Positions 52,082 through 62,300 of a stretch of DNA of 64,000 bases are shown in pieces. How positions within the stretch are numbered: position 1 is the stretch's first letter; the number at the start of each line of letters is the position of its first letter. The notes beneath the pieces are model-generated. The model ran no database searches. It had not been told where the DNA came from and was given only the letters and a program-made list of their open reading frames with translations. This DNA is from DATARH01 sp050246595 (GTDB lineage Bacteria > Pseudomonadota > Alphaproteobacteria > ATCC43930 > CGMCC-115725), in the NCBI GenBank assembly GCA_050246595.1, contig JBFWVT010000003.1:1-64000 (forward strand), written 5' to 3'. Both the position numbers and the translations under genes were made by a program.

Positions 52082-52098
52082 GTTACAGAACGTTACAG
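52082..52098 (+). promoter_or_regulatory. Direct repeat GTTACAG before slt
   Basis: GTTACAG occurs at 52082-52088 and again at 52092-52098, 10 bp apart, one helical turn. It lies in the 216-bp divergent gap between dapA and the transglycosylase gene. Such a spaced repeat could bind a regulator; none is identified. Confidence 0.35.
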
Positions 52099-52173
52099 TA
52101 TCAACTTGCATCAGGCGACCAATCCCCGTACACGAGAGGCACTCGCCACCTTTCCGCCTCGGAGGAGCCGGTT

Positions 52174-54117
52174 TTGCATTCGCTCTCTCGGCTGTGCTTT
52201 GCCCTGCTGTGCAGTATTGCGGTGCTCGGCGCGACTTCTCGCGCCGATACCGCCGCCGACGGTGCCACGGCGGCGGCGCTCGCCAGCGCGCGCAACGGCG
52301 ACTGGACCAAGGCCTACGCCCTGGCCGGGCAAAGCAAGGACCCGCTGGCGTCGAAGCTGGTTCGCTGGCTCGACTATACGCGCGGTACGGCCGACGACAG
52401 ATTTGCCGACATCGCCGCCTTTATCGAGCAGAACCCGGACTGGCCGTCGCGCAAGAGGCTGCGGACCCGCGCCGAACTTGCGCTCGCCGGCGAGAGCGAC
52501 GACACCGCCGCTTCGTGGTTCCGCAAGCACCCGCCGACCAGCGGCTTCGGCAAGGCGCGCGCCGCCGAGCTGATGATCAATCGCGGCGAGGTCGAGACCG
52601 GCACGGAAGCGCTGCGCAAGGCGTGGATCGAAGAAAATTTCAACGCCGCCGACGAGCGCGGTCTGCTGTCGCGCCACGACGGGAAGCTGCGGCAGGACGA
52701 CCACGAGAAGCGGCTGGACCGGTTGTTGTGGGAGGGGCAGGCGGACGCCGCCCGGCGCATGCTCAAGCTGGTCCCCCCGGTCCATCGCGCCCTGGCCGAA
52801 GCCCGCCTCGCGCTGGCCGCCGATTCGTCGAGCGCCGCCAAGCTCGTCGCGAAACTCCCGGACGAGCTGCGCAAGCATCCGGGGATCGTGTTCGAGCAGG
52901 CGCGCCTCCACCGCAAGAAGGAGAAGAATGAAACCGCGGCCGAGATGCTGCTGGGGATCAGCGCCGCGGGGCATTCGGCGCCGTACTGGGAGGAGCGGCT
53001 GATCCTGGCCCGCCGCCTGATGCGGACCAGCAACACCGGAACCGCCTACCGCCTGGCAGCGCAGGACAGACCGGACAGCGACGACGAATATACCGAGGCG
53101 CAGTTCCTCGCCGGCTATATCGCGCTGCGCTTTCGCAAGGAACCGGCGGTCGCGTTCGATCATTTCGCCCGCATTATCGGCCGCACGACAAATCCCGACG
53201 TCAAGGGCCGAGCCGCCTTCTGGGCGGGACGTGCCGCCGCGGCGTCGGGTAATTCCGATCTGGCGGCGAAGTGGTACGCGGTCGGCACGGAGCATACGAC
53301 AACATTCTACGGTCAGCTCTCGGCGCACGAGCTCGGCAATGACGCACCGCCGCGGCCGACGCCGGAACCGCAGCCGACCGATACCGAAAAGGCCCGGTTC
53401 GAGGATCGGGAGATGGTCCGCGCCGCGCGGCTGTTCCTGGCGGCAGGGGACCGGGCACGCGCCGCCAATTTCCTGTCGGCACTCGCCGAGACGGCGACAA
53501 GGCCGGTGGAGTTCGCGATGCTGGCCGCGGTCGCCGAATCGCACGGCCGGCCGGATCTGGCAATTGCGGTTGCGCGGTGGGCGATGCAAGCCGGCATGCC
53601 GCTGCTGGTGCGCGGTTATCCGGTGACGACGGTGCCGACCGGCGGCAGCGCCGAGCGCCCGCTGGTGCTCGCGATTGTCCGGCAGGAAAGCGCGTTTGCA
53701 CTCGACGCCCAGAGTACGGTCGGAGCCCGCGGGCTGATGCAGCTGATGCCGGCCACCGCCGCTCAGGTCGCCAAGCAGCTGGACCTGCCGTATTCACTGG
53801 CGCGGCTCAGCAGCGACGGGATCTACAACATGATGCTCGGGCGCTCGTACATCGAATCAATGATCGACGATTTCGGCGGCTCGTACCCGCTCGCGATCGC
53901 TGCGTACAACGCCGGACCCGGCCGGGTGCGGCAATGGCTGCGCGAGTTCGGCGACCCGCGCGGGCACGATCTGACAATGGTCGATTGGATCGAGATGATC
54001 CCGTTTACCGAGACGCGCATCTATGTGAAGCGCGTGCTGGAGAATTTGCAGGTCTATCGCGGCCAGAAAGGCGACAACCCCGCCGCGTTTTCGCTGATGG
54101 CCGACCTTGCCCGCTGA
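52174..54117 (+). CDS. slt: Soluble lytic murein transglycosylase
   Basis: The 647-residue periplasmic enzyme cleaves peptidoglycan glycan strands with 1,6-anhydro ends. A signal peptide (SRLCFALLCSIAVLGATSRA) is followed by a long superhelical domain and a C-terminal lysozyme-like domain. The catalytic glutamate is in AIVRQESAFALDAQSTVGAR, then GLMQLMPATAAQVAKQ and SYPLAIAAYNAGPGRVRQW. The TTG start has GGAGGAG 6 nt upstream. Length fits the Slt70 family. Confidence 0.95.
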   Translation: MHSLSRLCFALLCSIAVLGATSRADTAADGATAAALASARNGDWTKAYALAGQSKDPLASKLVRWLDYTRGTADDRFADIAAFIEQNPDWPSRKRLRTRAELALAGESDDTAASWFRKHPPTSGFGKARAAELMINRGEVETGTEALRKAWIEENFNAADERGLLSRHDGKLRQDDHEKRLDRLLWEGQADAARRMLKLVPPVHRALAEARLALAADSSSAAKLVAKLPDELRKHPGIVFEQARLHRKKEKNETAAEMLLGISAAGHSAPYWEERLILARRLMRTSNTGTAYRLAAQDRPDSDDEYTEAQFLAGYIALRFRKEPAVAFDHFARIIGRTTNPDVKGRAAFWAGRAAAASGNSDLAAKWYAVGTEHTTTFYGQLSAHELGNDAPPRPTPEPQPTDTEKARFEDREMVRAARLFLAAGDRARAANFLSALAETATRPVEFAMLAAVAESHGRPDLAIAVARWAMQAGMPLLVRGYPVTTVPTGGSAERPLVLAIVRQESAFALDAQSTVGARGLMQLMPATAAQVAKQLDLPYSLARLSSDGIYNMMLGRSYIESMIDDFGGSYPLAIAAYNAGPGRVRQWLREFGDPRGHDLTMVDWIEMIPFTETRIYVKRVLENLQVYRGQKGDNPAAFSLMADLAR

Positions 54118-54197
54118 CGGCGCCGCAACACTCTCCCGAAACGGGCCGCGCGCGATGGCTCGGTGATCGTTGACCGGCCCGCAGCTTCTCCGTCGCG

Positions 54198-55646
54198 TCA
54201 CGCGGACGCGCCGGACCGCATTCTCCTTGCGAGATCGGGCGCTGCGCGCTCCAGCCTCTCGATTGCCCCAGTCACTTCGGCATAGACGCGGGGCGCGTGC
54301 GCAGATTGCGGCTGCACTGCCTCGCCATCCGCCCCCGTTACCGTGAGCGTGTCGGCCGCGACAGTCGCCGGTCTTTCCTTATAGAGCTGTTCCAGCTCGT
54401 CCAGAACGGAAACCAGATTCGGCGGGGCATAAAACTCTGTGCGGTTCTCAATCCTTGTCTGCGTTCCCAACAGCTGGAGGGTGCTGATGTGGATGGATTC
54501 GTTCACGGCCCTCGCATGCGGATCGAAGCCGACACCGAGGTCTCTGGTCGTAAGCAGGGCCGGCGGGATTGACATGTTGCCGATCGAGCGGATCGCCTTC
54601 CGCCACAGCTTGTATGTCCAACTGCGCGAATCGTGTCGAGGGCCCAGCTTCGCCGTCTCGGGCAGACTTGGCCATATCTGCCTGGCGATTGGAAAATCGG
54701 GGAAGTGCTCGCATACCCGCTTGATCATCCAATCCAGCGAGAGATCGTCAAGAGCGCAGTCCGGCGCACCGTTCCGCCCGGCATGGTTGAGGTATCCGCC
54801 CCCGATATCGGCATGCACTCCTGGAAACCAGACCTGCTCGACGATTGCGGAGGTCCGCTTGAACTTGTTCCGACGCCAAAGACTTGCCTCGAACGGTCGC
54901 CGGTGCTCATCCGTTGCCAGCGCGTGCAAGGCAATATCCACCAGGGAGGAGAGTTCGACGTCATGAAACTCGAAATTCTGCCGGTTCAGCCTCCGAAAAC
55001 CTTCTAACGGGACGCCTAACGCACCGACGGTATCGAACAAACCCAGACAGGCGATCCGGAGCATCCCGCGAGGATGCACGTGAGGCTCGAGCCCCTTCCA
55101 GATGCCGGGGAGGCGATCGCTGGGCGGTGTCCGGTAAAACGACCAGGCGAGCGCTTCCCGCTCCGGGGTGCAAGTCTCGCATCGCAGCAATCCCACCGAC
55201 CCCAGATACCCGGTCAACGACCGGGCCGTATAGGCACCTCGTGAAAAACCGAAAATGAATACTTCATCTCCGGGTAAATAGTGGAAAGACAGAAACCGAT
55301 AAGCCCGCCGGATGTTTGTATCGAGGCCGATCCCAAATCCGCCGCCGCGGACTCGATCGAAGGGACCCGTTCCCACACCACGCTGGTAGAATACGACGTA
55401 TTCCCGGCCCTCAAACGTCCTGGGGTTGGTTTCGGCTCGCGATGCCGGCAAGGCCGACATCTTCGCAGTCGGAGCTGCTTCAAGCGGATCCAGGCTGTTT
55501 GCTATGAGTTCACGCAATCGGACAATATTCGTACTGTTCCCCCCGATTTCATCTTGGTTCCAGGTTCCGTCGAGCAACAGTATGATACGCCGGTTGAACG
55601 GAGCATCGCCACCCGGCCGAGCAGGCCTCTCATCGAGATTCATCAT
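54198..55646 (-). CDS. DUF2235 alpha/beta hydrolase (Tle1-like catalytic domain)
   Basis: The product (482 residues from 55646) is a DUF2235-type hydrolase. It shows IILLLDGTWNQ near its N-terminus and the nucleophile motif EVFIFGFSRGAYTARSLTG (GxSxG-like). The acidic residue and histidine needed for a triad are plausibly in GVHADIGGGYLNHAG. Family members include type VI lipase effectors, but no secretion or immunity genes are seen. Base use is less GC-rich than neighbours. The frame is open to a GTG at 55691, so the start is uncertain. Confidence 0.78.
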   Translation of the reverse strand: MMNLDERPARPGGDAPFNRRIILLLDGTWNQDEIGGNSTNIVRLRELIANSLDPLEAAPTAKMSALPASRAETNPRTFEGREYVVFYQRGVGTGPFDRVRGGGFGIGLDTNIRRAYRFLSFHYLPGDEVFIFGFSRGAYTARSLTGYLGSVGLLRCETCTPEREALAWSFYRTPPSDRLPGIWKGLEPHVHPRGMLRIACLGLFDTVGALGVPLEGFRRLNRQNFEFHDVELSSLVDIALHALATDEHRRPFEASLWRRNKFKRTSAIVEQVWFPGVHADIGGGYLNHAGRNGAPDCALDDLSLDWMIKRVCEHFPDFPIARQIWPSLPETAKLGPRHDSRSWTYKLWRKAIRSIGNMSIPPALLTTRDLGVGFDPHARAVNESIHISTLQLLGTQTRIENRTEFYAPPNLVSVLDELEQLYKERPATVAADTLTVTGADGEAVQPQSAHAPRVYAEVTGAIERLERAAPDLARRMRSGASA

Positions 55647-55691
55647 CGAACGGTGATACCGGTAGAGTTGACGATGCTTTGCTCTTGGCAC

Positions 55692-56236
55692 AGATGTTCT
55701 GAACTGGAATAACGATCAGGGTTGATGCATGCGTGACGCTGATGCTCAACTCGCAATCCCGCCGCTCCGCCAAATCACCATCCTGTCGTTTGGTCCGACC
55801 AAGCTTGAAATCAGGTCGTCACTCGACGTCTCCTCGCGGCGTCACGATAGTCCGACGCCACGATTGGTGCCGGCGACCTGTTCTCCACCAGCAGCAGCCC
55901 AACATCGCAGGCTTCAGCGCTTAACAAACCGAGGCAGCAGATGAGCGTCACGACAATGACGATGTGAGGATAAAGGCAGCCCATCCCGGCGCCTCCCCAA
56001 CATAAACCTTGGTCGCCCTGACCAGCACAGATCGCGAGTTTTGATTATATCCTATCGGTGTTCCCCAAAGCATACGAGGAAAAGTTGGCGCTCCGCCCGC
56101 GGCATCCGGCGCTGTCACGACGCCGGGCACAACCTCGCCCGACGCAGCACGACTGATCGACGCGGATGACGGCGAGAGCCGACACGTGCACAATGGCGGC
56201 GCTTGCAGCCTCAGTGATTTCTGGCAGGATCGTCCT
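55692..56236. other. 545-bp region without a recognised gene
   Basis: No reading frame here encodes sequence I recognise, and none has a clear ribosome binding site. Base composition is more mixed than in the coding neighbours. The stretch could hold promoters for the DUF2235 gene and for the aspartoacylase-like gene, or decayed DNA. I see no repeat with matching copies in the window. Confidence 0.6.
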
Positions 56237-57196
56237 GTGTCCGACCTTGCATTCCGGGTGGAGCTGAAACCGCCCGACATCGAACCCTACCGGGAAGGCA
56301 ATACCGGGATCGACTATGTCACGACGTTCACGGCCGCCGAGCCGGGGCCGCATGTCATGGTCTGCGCGCTGACCCATGGCAACGAGATCTGCGGCGCGAT
56401 CGCGCTCGACAAGCTGTTCCGCGCCGGTATCCGGCCGCGCCAAGGCCGGCTGACGCTGGCCTTCAATAATGTCGCGGCCTATCGCGAGTTCGATCCGCGT
56501 TACCCCGTTGCCTCGCGCTATATCGACGAGGATTTTAATCGGCTATGGCATCCCGACACGCTCGACGGCCCGCGCCAGTCGGTCGAGCTGGAGCGCGCCC
56601 GCGCGCTGCGGCCGGTTGTCGACGGCGCCGACTTTCTGCTCGACCTGCATTCGATGCAGTACGCGACCGCGCCGCTGATGCTGGCCGGTCTCTTGCCGCG
56701 TTCGCGTGCGCTGGCCCGGCAGGTCGGCATCCCCGAGCTGATCATGTGCGACGCCGGCCACGCCGCCGGACCGCGCATGCGCGACTACGGCGGGTTCGGC
56801 GACCCGGCGTCGCGCAGAACCGCGCTGCTGATCGAATGCGGTCAGCATTGGGAGCGCCGCTCGGCGCAGGTCGCGACCGACGTGATGCTGCGCTTTCTGA
56901 TCGCGACCGGCGCGGCGACGCGCGACGATTTGGCTTCGCTCGGGGAGGACGAGTTCGACGCGCACCCGCGCCAGCGCGTGATCGAGGTCACCGAGGCGGT
57001 CACGATCACCGGTCCCGGTTTCGAGTTCGCCGCTGATTACCGCGGTCTTGAGGTGCTCGAAAAGCAGGGCACGCTGATCGGCCGCGACGGCGACCGCGAG
57101 GTGCGCACACCGTATGACGATTGCGTGCTGATCATGCCGTCGCGCCGGCTGGTGCGGGGCCAGACCGCGGTGCGTCTCGGGCGCTACATCGACTGA
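56237..57196 (+). CDS. Succinylglutamate desuccinylase/aspartoacylase-like amidohydrolase
   Basis: The product (319 residues from GTG 56237) is a zinc carboxypeptidase-like enzyme of the AstE/AspA family. The zinc ligands read H..E in CALTHGNEICGAIAL and the later His in FLLDLHSMQYATAPL. It contains RYIDEDFNRLWHPDTLDG. The substrate is probably an N-acyl amino acid, but no arginine-catabolism genes are nearby. A GTG at 56186 in the same frame is an alternative; AGGATCG before 56237 favours the shorter form. Confidence 0.82.
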   Translation: MSDLAFRVELKPPDIEPYREGNTGIDYVTTFTAAEPGPHVMVCALTHGNEICGAIALDKLFRAGIRPRQGRLTLAFNNVAAYREFDPRYPVASRYIDEDFNRLWHPDTLDGPRQSVELERARALRPVVDGADFLLDLHSMQYATAPLMLAGLLPRSRALARQVGIPELIMCDAGHAAGPRMRDYGGFGDPASRRTALLIECGQHWERRSAQVATDVMLRFLIATGAATRDDLASLGEDEFDAHPRQRVIEVTEAVTITGPGFEFAADYRGLEVLEKQGTLIGRDGDREVRTPYDDCVLIMPSRRLVRGQTAVRLGRYID

Positions 57197-57201
57197 CCGG
57201 G

Positions 57202-57729
57202 GTGCCGGAAATACCGGAAGCAAAGCGGAGTTTTCCGCCGGTCGTCGATGCGCGCTCGCTGGTGCTCGTGCTCGGCACGTTGCCGGGCGAAGAGTCGCTG
57301 CGCCGGCAGGAATATTACGCGCATCCGCGCAACCTGTTCTGGCCGATCGTCTTCGCGCTGTTCGATGCTTCGATGCCGGCGAGTTATGACGAGCGGCTCC
57401 GCTTTCTGCTCGGTCGCGGCGTCGCGCTGTGGGACGTCGTCGCCAGCGGCCAGCGCACGGCCAGCGCCGATTCGACGATCCGCGCCGAAGCGCCGAACGC
57501 AATCCCTGAGCTGCTCGACGCGCATCCCGGCATCCGCGCCGTCGCGTTCAACGGCGGCGGCGCCCGCCGCCTTTATGACCGGCATTTCGCGCGCCGCCCG
57601 GACCTGATCTACCTCGCGCTGCCCTCGACCAGCCCAGCCTATGCGAGGATCGATTTCGCCGCGAAACTGGCGCAGTGGCGGGCGCTGCGCGAGGTGCTGC
57701 GCGGCACTCCGGAAATCCAAAATTTATAG
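57202..57729 (+). CDS. DNA-deoxyinosine (hypoxanthine) glycosylase, UDG family 6
   Basis: The 175-residue product belongs to the uracil-DNA glycosylase superfamily. Motif 1 is VLGTLPGEESLRRQEYYAHP followed by RNLFWPIVFALF, typical of family 6 HDG enzymes, which remove hypoxanthine. The second motif is LPSTSPAYARIDFAAK. The GTG start lies 5 nt after the previous stop. It overlaps the convergent amidohydrolase gene by 6 nt at the 3' ends. Confidence 0.88.
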   Translation: MPEIPEAKRSFPPVVDARSLVLVLGTLPGEESLRRQEYYAHPRNLFWPIVFALFDASMPASYDERLRFLLGRGVALWDVVASGQRTASADSTIRAEAPNAIPELLDAHPGIRAVAFNGGGARRLYDRHFARRPDLIYLALPSTSPAYARIDFAAKLAQWRALREVLRGTPEIQNL

Positions 57730-58656
57730 ACGGTAGAACGCCTTTGCGTTTTTCCAGAAGAACCGATCGCGCTGTTCCGGCGACAGATGGGCCAGCATGC
57801 GGCTCATCGCCTGAACCAGCGCACCGTAGCCGATGCGCAGCCCGGCGACCGGGAAATTGGTCGCGAACATCGCCCGCTCCGGGCCAAAGATCGCGAGTGC
57901 GTCGAGCACGACGCGGCGGTTCGATTCATAATCCCAGGTGCTGTCCTTGAGGCCGAATTCCGACACTTTGATATGCACATTCGGCTCGCGCGCCAGGGTT
58001 TCCATGCCGCGTCGCCAAGCGGCCAACCCCTCCTCGCTGCGATCCCACGGAAACCCGGTGTGGTTCAGCACAATCGCCGTATTCGGAAAGGCGCGCGCCA
58101 CCGCGGCGGCCTCGCCCAGGTGCCAGAACGGCACCCGCAGATCCCATGACAGACCGTATTTTTCGAGCAATGCGAAACCGCGCAGCCAGCGCTCATCCTG
58201 CATCGTGCCGCGCGCGCCGGGGGTGATCCCATCGGGCGAGGCGGCAGTGACCGGTTTCGAGCGGACGCCGCGCACCGGCGAAAACCCGGCCTGCGCCGCG
58301 ATGATCTCCTCGGCGTTGTCGGTATCGAACCAGGCATGCGCGACGATCGCACCGGGAAACCCGTATTCCTCATGAATTTGCGAAATCCAGCGCGTCTCCC
58401 CGAGTTGGTCGGCGCGATCCCACTCGGCCTCGCAATGCACAGTGGTCAGAACATTGTGCCCGGCCGCGTCGCGCTTGTAGTCCGGGGGTAAATAATTCCG
58501 ACGCAACGTGCTGTCGTCGCCCATGAAGAAATCGTGACGGGGTTCGCCGATCAGGTTCGGGTGCTTTCGCTGCGACAAGTCCCACAGATGATGATGTGCG
58601 TCGATCAGCGTCACCGCATCGGGCGAATCGTTCCAGGTGCCGTGGATCGTGTCCAT
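57724..58656 (-). CDS. Amidohydrolase 2 family TIM-barrel hydrolase
   Basis: The 310-residue product is a metal-dependent hydrolase of the amidohydrolase-2 type. It has VTLIDAHHHLWDLSQRKHPN with the HxH metal site, LTTVHCEAEWDRADQLGETR, and IVLNHTGFPWDRSEEGLAAW. A late acidic metal ligand is likely within MFATNFPVAGLRI, although the usual Asp (SDYP/SNFP position) is an Asn here. The substrate is unknown; lactonases and decarboxylases share the fold. The start at 58656 has GGGGAG upstream and the gene diverges from vapBC. Confidence 0.85.
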   Translation of the reverse strand: MDTIHGTWNDSPDAVTLIDAHHHLWDLSQRKHPNLIGEPRHDFFMGDDSTLRRNYLPPDYKRDAAGHNVLTTVHCEAEWDRADQLGETRWISQIHEEYGFPGAIVAHAWFDTDNAEEIIAAQAGFSPVRGVRSKPVTAASPDGITPGARGTMQDERWLRGFALLEKYGLSWDLRVPFWHLGEAAAVARAFPNTAIVLNHTGFPWDRSEEGLAAWRRGMETLAREPNVHIKVSEFGLKDSTWDYESNRRVVLDALAIFGPERAMFATNFPVAGLRIGYGALVQAMSRMLAHLSPEQRDRFFWKNAKAFYRL

Positions 58657-58705
58657 CGGTCTTGCTCCCCTCTCAGCCGTCTTGCGGGCGCGCCAAGCCG
58701 GCGCC

Positions 58706-58735
58706 ATGTGTATAGTCGGCATAGATGATACACAT
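58706..58735. promoter_or_regulatory. Inverted repeat operator before vapBC
   Basis: ATGTGTAT (58706-58713) and ATACACAT (58728-58735) are perfect 8-bp arms separated by 14 nt. The site lies 11 nt before the vapB start, in the 90-bp divergent gap to the amidohydrolase. VapBC complexes usually repress their own promoter through such palindromes, so this is probably the operator. Confidence 0.7.
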
Positions 58736-58746
58736 AGCGGCGCAAG

Positions 58747-58947
58747 ATGCGAACCAATGTCGAGATCGATGACCAGCTCATCGAAGAAGCCCAGCGCTTG
58801 ACCGGCTTGAAGACCAAGCGGGAGGTGGTCGATGCGGCTCTCCGTATGCTGATCCGCGTCCAGAAGGCTAATATTCTCGACCTCGCGGGCAAGGTGCATT
58901 GGGAAGGAAATCTGGACAAGAGTCGCGAAGGCCGATTCCTGCCGTGA
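58747..58947 (+). CDS. vapB: VapB-type antitoxin
   Basis: The 66-residue product begins RTNVEIDDQLIEEAQRLTG, the N-terminal part of a ribbon-helix-helix-like (VapB, DUF2191) DNA-binding domain, followed by KREVVDAALRMLIRVQ. The C-terminal part (HWEGNLDKSREGRFLP) should wrap the toxin. The stop TGA overlaps the vapC GTG start by 4 nt, as is normal for such pairs. Confidence 0.92.
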   Translation: MRTNVEIDDQLIEEAQRLTGLKTKREVVDAALRMLIRVQKANILDLAGKVHWEGNLDKSREGRFLP

Positions 58948-59333
58948 TCCTGGTCGACAGCTCGGTCTGGATCGATCACCTGCGCAATACGGCGACGCCG
59001 AGTGTTCGGCGGCTCCGAGCCTTTATTCCCCAGGGCCAAGTCCTGGTCGGCGATCTGATCTTATGCGAAGTTCTACAGGGGCTAAGGAGTGAAACCGAAG
59101 CCATCTTTGTCGAGGCGACGTTGCGAAAATTCGCGATGGCACCGCTGCTCGACCCCGACCTCGCCATTGTTGCCGCCGCGAACTATCGGCAACTGCGCCG
59201 CCAAGGGATCACGATCCGCAGGACGATCGACCTGATCATCGGCACGTTCTGCATCGAGCGCGGCCATACGCTGCTGCATTCCGATCGCGATTTCGAGCCG
59301 ATGAAGCACTTTCTCGGGTTGCGGACCGCATAG
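58944..59333 (+). CDS. vapC: VapC-type PIN-domain ribonuclease toxin
   Basis: The 129-residue product is a PIN-domain toxin from GTG 58944. The acidic catalytic residues can be matched to D5 (ILVDSSVWIDHLRN), E41-like in VGDLILCEVLQGLRS, D in IRRTIDLIIGTFCIE and D in LLHSDRDFEPMKHFLG. VapC toxins cut tRNA or rRNA and are held by VapB. The active site seems intact, so the pair is probably functional. Confidence 0.92.
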   Translation: MILVDSSVWIDHLRNTATPSVRRLRAFIPQGQVLVGDLILCEVLQGLRSETEAIFVEATLRKFAMAPLLDPDLAIVAAANYRQLRRQGITIRRTIDLIIGTFCIERGHTLLHSDRDFEPMKHFLGLRTA

Positions 59334-59339
59334 AAAGCT

Positions 59340-62300
59340 CTACCCGAGCGGTTCGAACAGGCGTTCCAGATCGGCGGCGTCGAACATCGGCCCGCCATCC
59401 TCCCGGTCGCCATAGATGCCCGAGGCAAGCGACCGCTTGCGCGCCTGCAAGTCGAGCATGCGCTCCTCGACCGTGCCGCGCGCAATCAGTTTGTAGACGA
59501 ACACGGCCTTGTCCTGGCCGATGCGGTGGGCGCGGTCGGTCGCCTGGTCCTCGACCGCCGGGTTCCACCACGGGTCATAGTGGATCACCGTGTCGGCGGC
59601 GGTCAGGTTGAGGCCGGTGCCGCCGGCGCGCAGACTGATCAGAAACAGCGGCACCTTGCCGCTCTGGAACCGCCTGACCGGCGCGGCGCGGTCGCGCGTG
59701 TCGCCGCGGATCTCGACAAAATCGATCCCGGCGCGTTGCAATTCCGGTTCGATCAGATCGAGCATGCTGGTGAATTGCGAGAACAGCAGGACCCGTCGCC
59801 CGTCCTCGATCAGCGGCGGCAGTATCTGCATTAAATGTTCAAGCTTGGCGCTGGCGGCGACCTTGCGCGCCGCCGCGAGCTTTACGAGGCGCGGGTCGCA
59901 GCACACCTGACGCAATTTCAAGAGCGCCTCGAGGATCACGATGCGACTGCGGGAGAAGCCCTTTGCGGCGATTTCCCGGCGCACCTTGTCGTGCATCGCG
60001 AGCCGCACGGTTTCGTACAGGTCGCGCTGCGGCCCCGAGAGTTCGAGTGGGCTGACGATCTCGGTTTTCGGCGGCAACTCGCGGGCGACGAGGTCCTTGG
60101 TCCGGCGCAGCAGAAACGGTTTCAGCCGCGTCGCCAGGACGGCCCGCCGCTCACCGTCGGTTTTCTTTTCGATTGGAGTGCGGAAGACGCGCGTAAAACG
60201 CTTCGAATCGCCGAGCAGCCCCGGCGTCAGAAAGGCGAATTGCGACCACAATTCGCCGAGATGGTTTTCGACCGGCGTGCCGGTCAGGCACAGGCGGTGC
60301 CGCGCATCGAGTTGGCAGACGAGCGCTGTCACCTTTGCGGTTGCGTTCTTGATCGCCTGCGCCTCGTCGAGCACCGCCAAGTGCCACGGCACCGGCAGCA
60401 GCCGCTCGGCGTCGCGCGGCAGCAGCGCGTAGGTTGTCAGCACGACATCGCTGTCGGGAATATCGGCGAACCTGCCGTGGCGGTCGGCCCCGTGCAATGA
60501 CAGGACCCGCAGCTCCGGCGCAAAGCGGGCCGCCTCCGCCTGCCAGTTCGGCACGACGCTGGTCGGACAGACGACAAGACAGGGGCGGTCGAGCCGCCCC
60601 TCGCGCTTCTCGACCAGGATATGCGCCAGCGTCTGCACGGTTTTTCCCAGGCCCATATCGTCGGCGAGGATGCCGCCGAGATCAAATTCGCGCAGGAATT
60701 GCAGCCAGCTCAGGCCCTGGAGCTGGTAGTCGCGCAAGGTCGCGCGCAGGCCGGAAGGCGGCGCGACCGTCCGCACTCCCGAGAAGCCGCGCAGTCTTTC
60801 GGCCAGGGTTCGCAGCCGCTCGCCGCCGAGCCAGCGCAGCCGTGTCGCCGCCTCGATTTCCGCGAGTGCGACGGCCTCCCCCATCGAGATCCCGAGAGTG
60901 CCGTCCGGCGACAGACTTTCGGGGTGGAACAGCTCGACCAGCGTCGCGAGGATCGCCTTGGTACGGTCGAGCGGCAGCGCGATATGGCGCCCATCATCGA
61001 GCCGGCCGAACACGACATCGCCGACCGCGATTGCGTCGAGCCCATTCTCCAGATCGCGCACGCGGCGCAGCAGCGAGGTCAGCACCGGCAGCAGCGGAAC
61101 CCGCTCGCCGTCGATCTCGATACCGAGATCGAGCGAAAACCACCACCCGCCTCCCTCGCTTACGAAGGCATTCCAATCGCCGTCGCCGGCGACGATTCGG
61201 GGCCGGAACTCGGGGTCTATGTCGATCTGCCAGCCGTCCTGTTCCAATGCCGGCACGGTGCCGTAGACAAACACCGCCCAGGCCGCCGGGTCGTGGTCGA
61301 AGCTGAACCCAAGCAGCCTGCCCTCGCCCTTCACCCTGGCGAAGTCGGCGGTCGGCAACAGACCGCTTTCCGCCAGCCGCCGCTGAAACCGGGCTTCCGC
61401 CGCATAATGGCGCCGCCGCACGACGACCCGCCCGTCGACGACATGGCGCAGCTCGGGGGGCGCGGCGGCCGGGTCGATGATCCGGCCGTCATATTCGTAA
61501 CCGAGAAAGGCGAGGTCGATGCGGTCGTCGCCGCGGCCGGGGCCGAAACTGTAGCGGTGGGCTCGCTTGCGGGTGGCCAGGCGCAGCACCGGCACCGGCG
61601 GATCGTGGCGGATTTCCTCGGCTACATCGGTCCGCGGCGCCGGCAGACCGAGGCCGGGAAAACGCCGCGCCAGCGCCTCGGCCAGGGCCGCGGCCTGGTC
61701 CGGCGCGACCGGCGGCGCGGCGAGAAACGCGGCGGCGATGTCCGCCTTCACGCCGAAATCGATCGGCCCTGCGAGGTTCTGCTCGGGATCGACATACCAC
61801 GGCGCGGTGCAGGGCAGGATTTCGCCGGCGCCTTCGGCCAGCCGCGCCTCGACCGCCTGATTGCCGTTGTTGTCGAGGCGCCAGGCGAATTCGCCGCGCC
61901 GCTTCGGCCCGAGCGCCAGCGGCACGCCGGCAATCTCGTGCCAGTAGCAGCGCCCCGTCTGGAGCAGGCGCTGCATCAGCAGCCCCAGCGTCTCCGGATC
62001 GTCCGGCAGCAGCGTCGCGGTGCTCCAATAGGAGTTGCGCATCAGCCGCGCGATCAGCCGGTCCTCCGGCCCGACATGGCGCGCCCTGCTCTGGTGCAGA
62101 TCGGCGAGACTGCAACCGCGCCCGGCGCCGAGGCGGCCCGATTTGAGCGGCCGCACGATGCGGGCCTCGATCGTGAACGACCGCCCGGTGTTGCGCGGGC
62201 GGTCCAGCCGGTAGACCAGCGTCTCGACCGTTTCCGCTTCTTGCAGCGCGGCCGAGGGCAGCTGCGCCAGCCAGGCGGCGAGCGGGCCGTCGAGCGGGTT

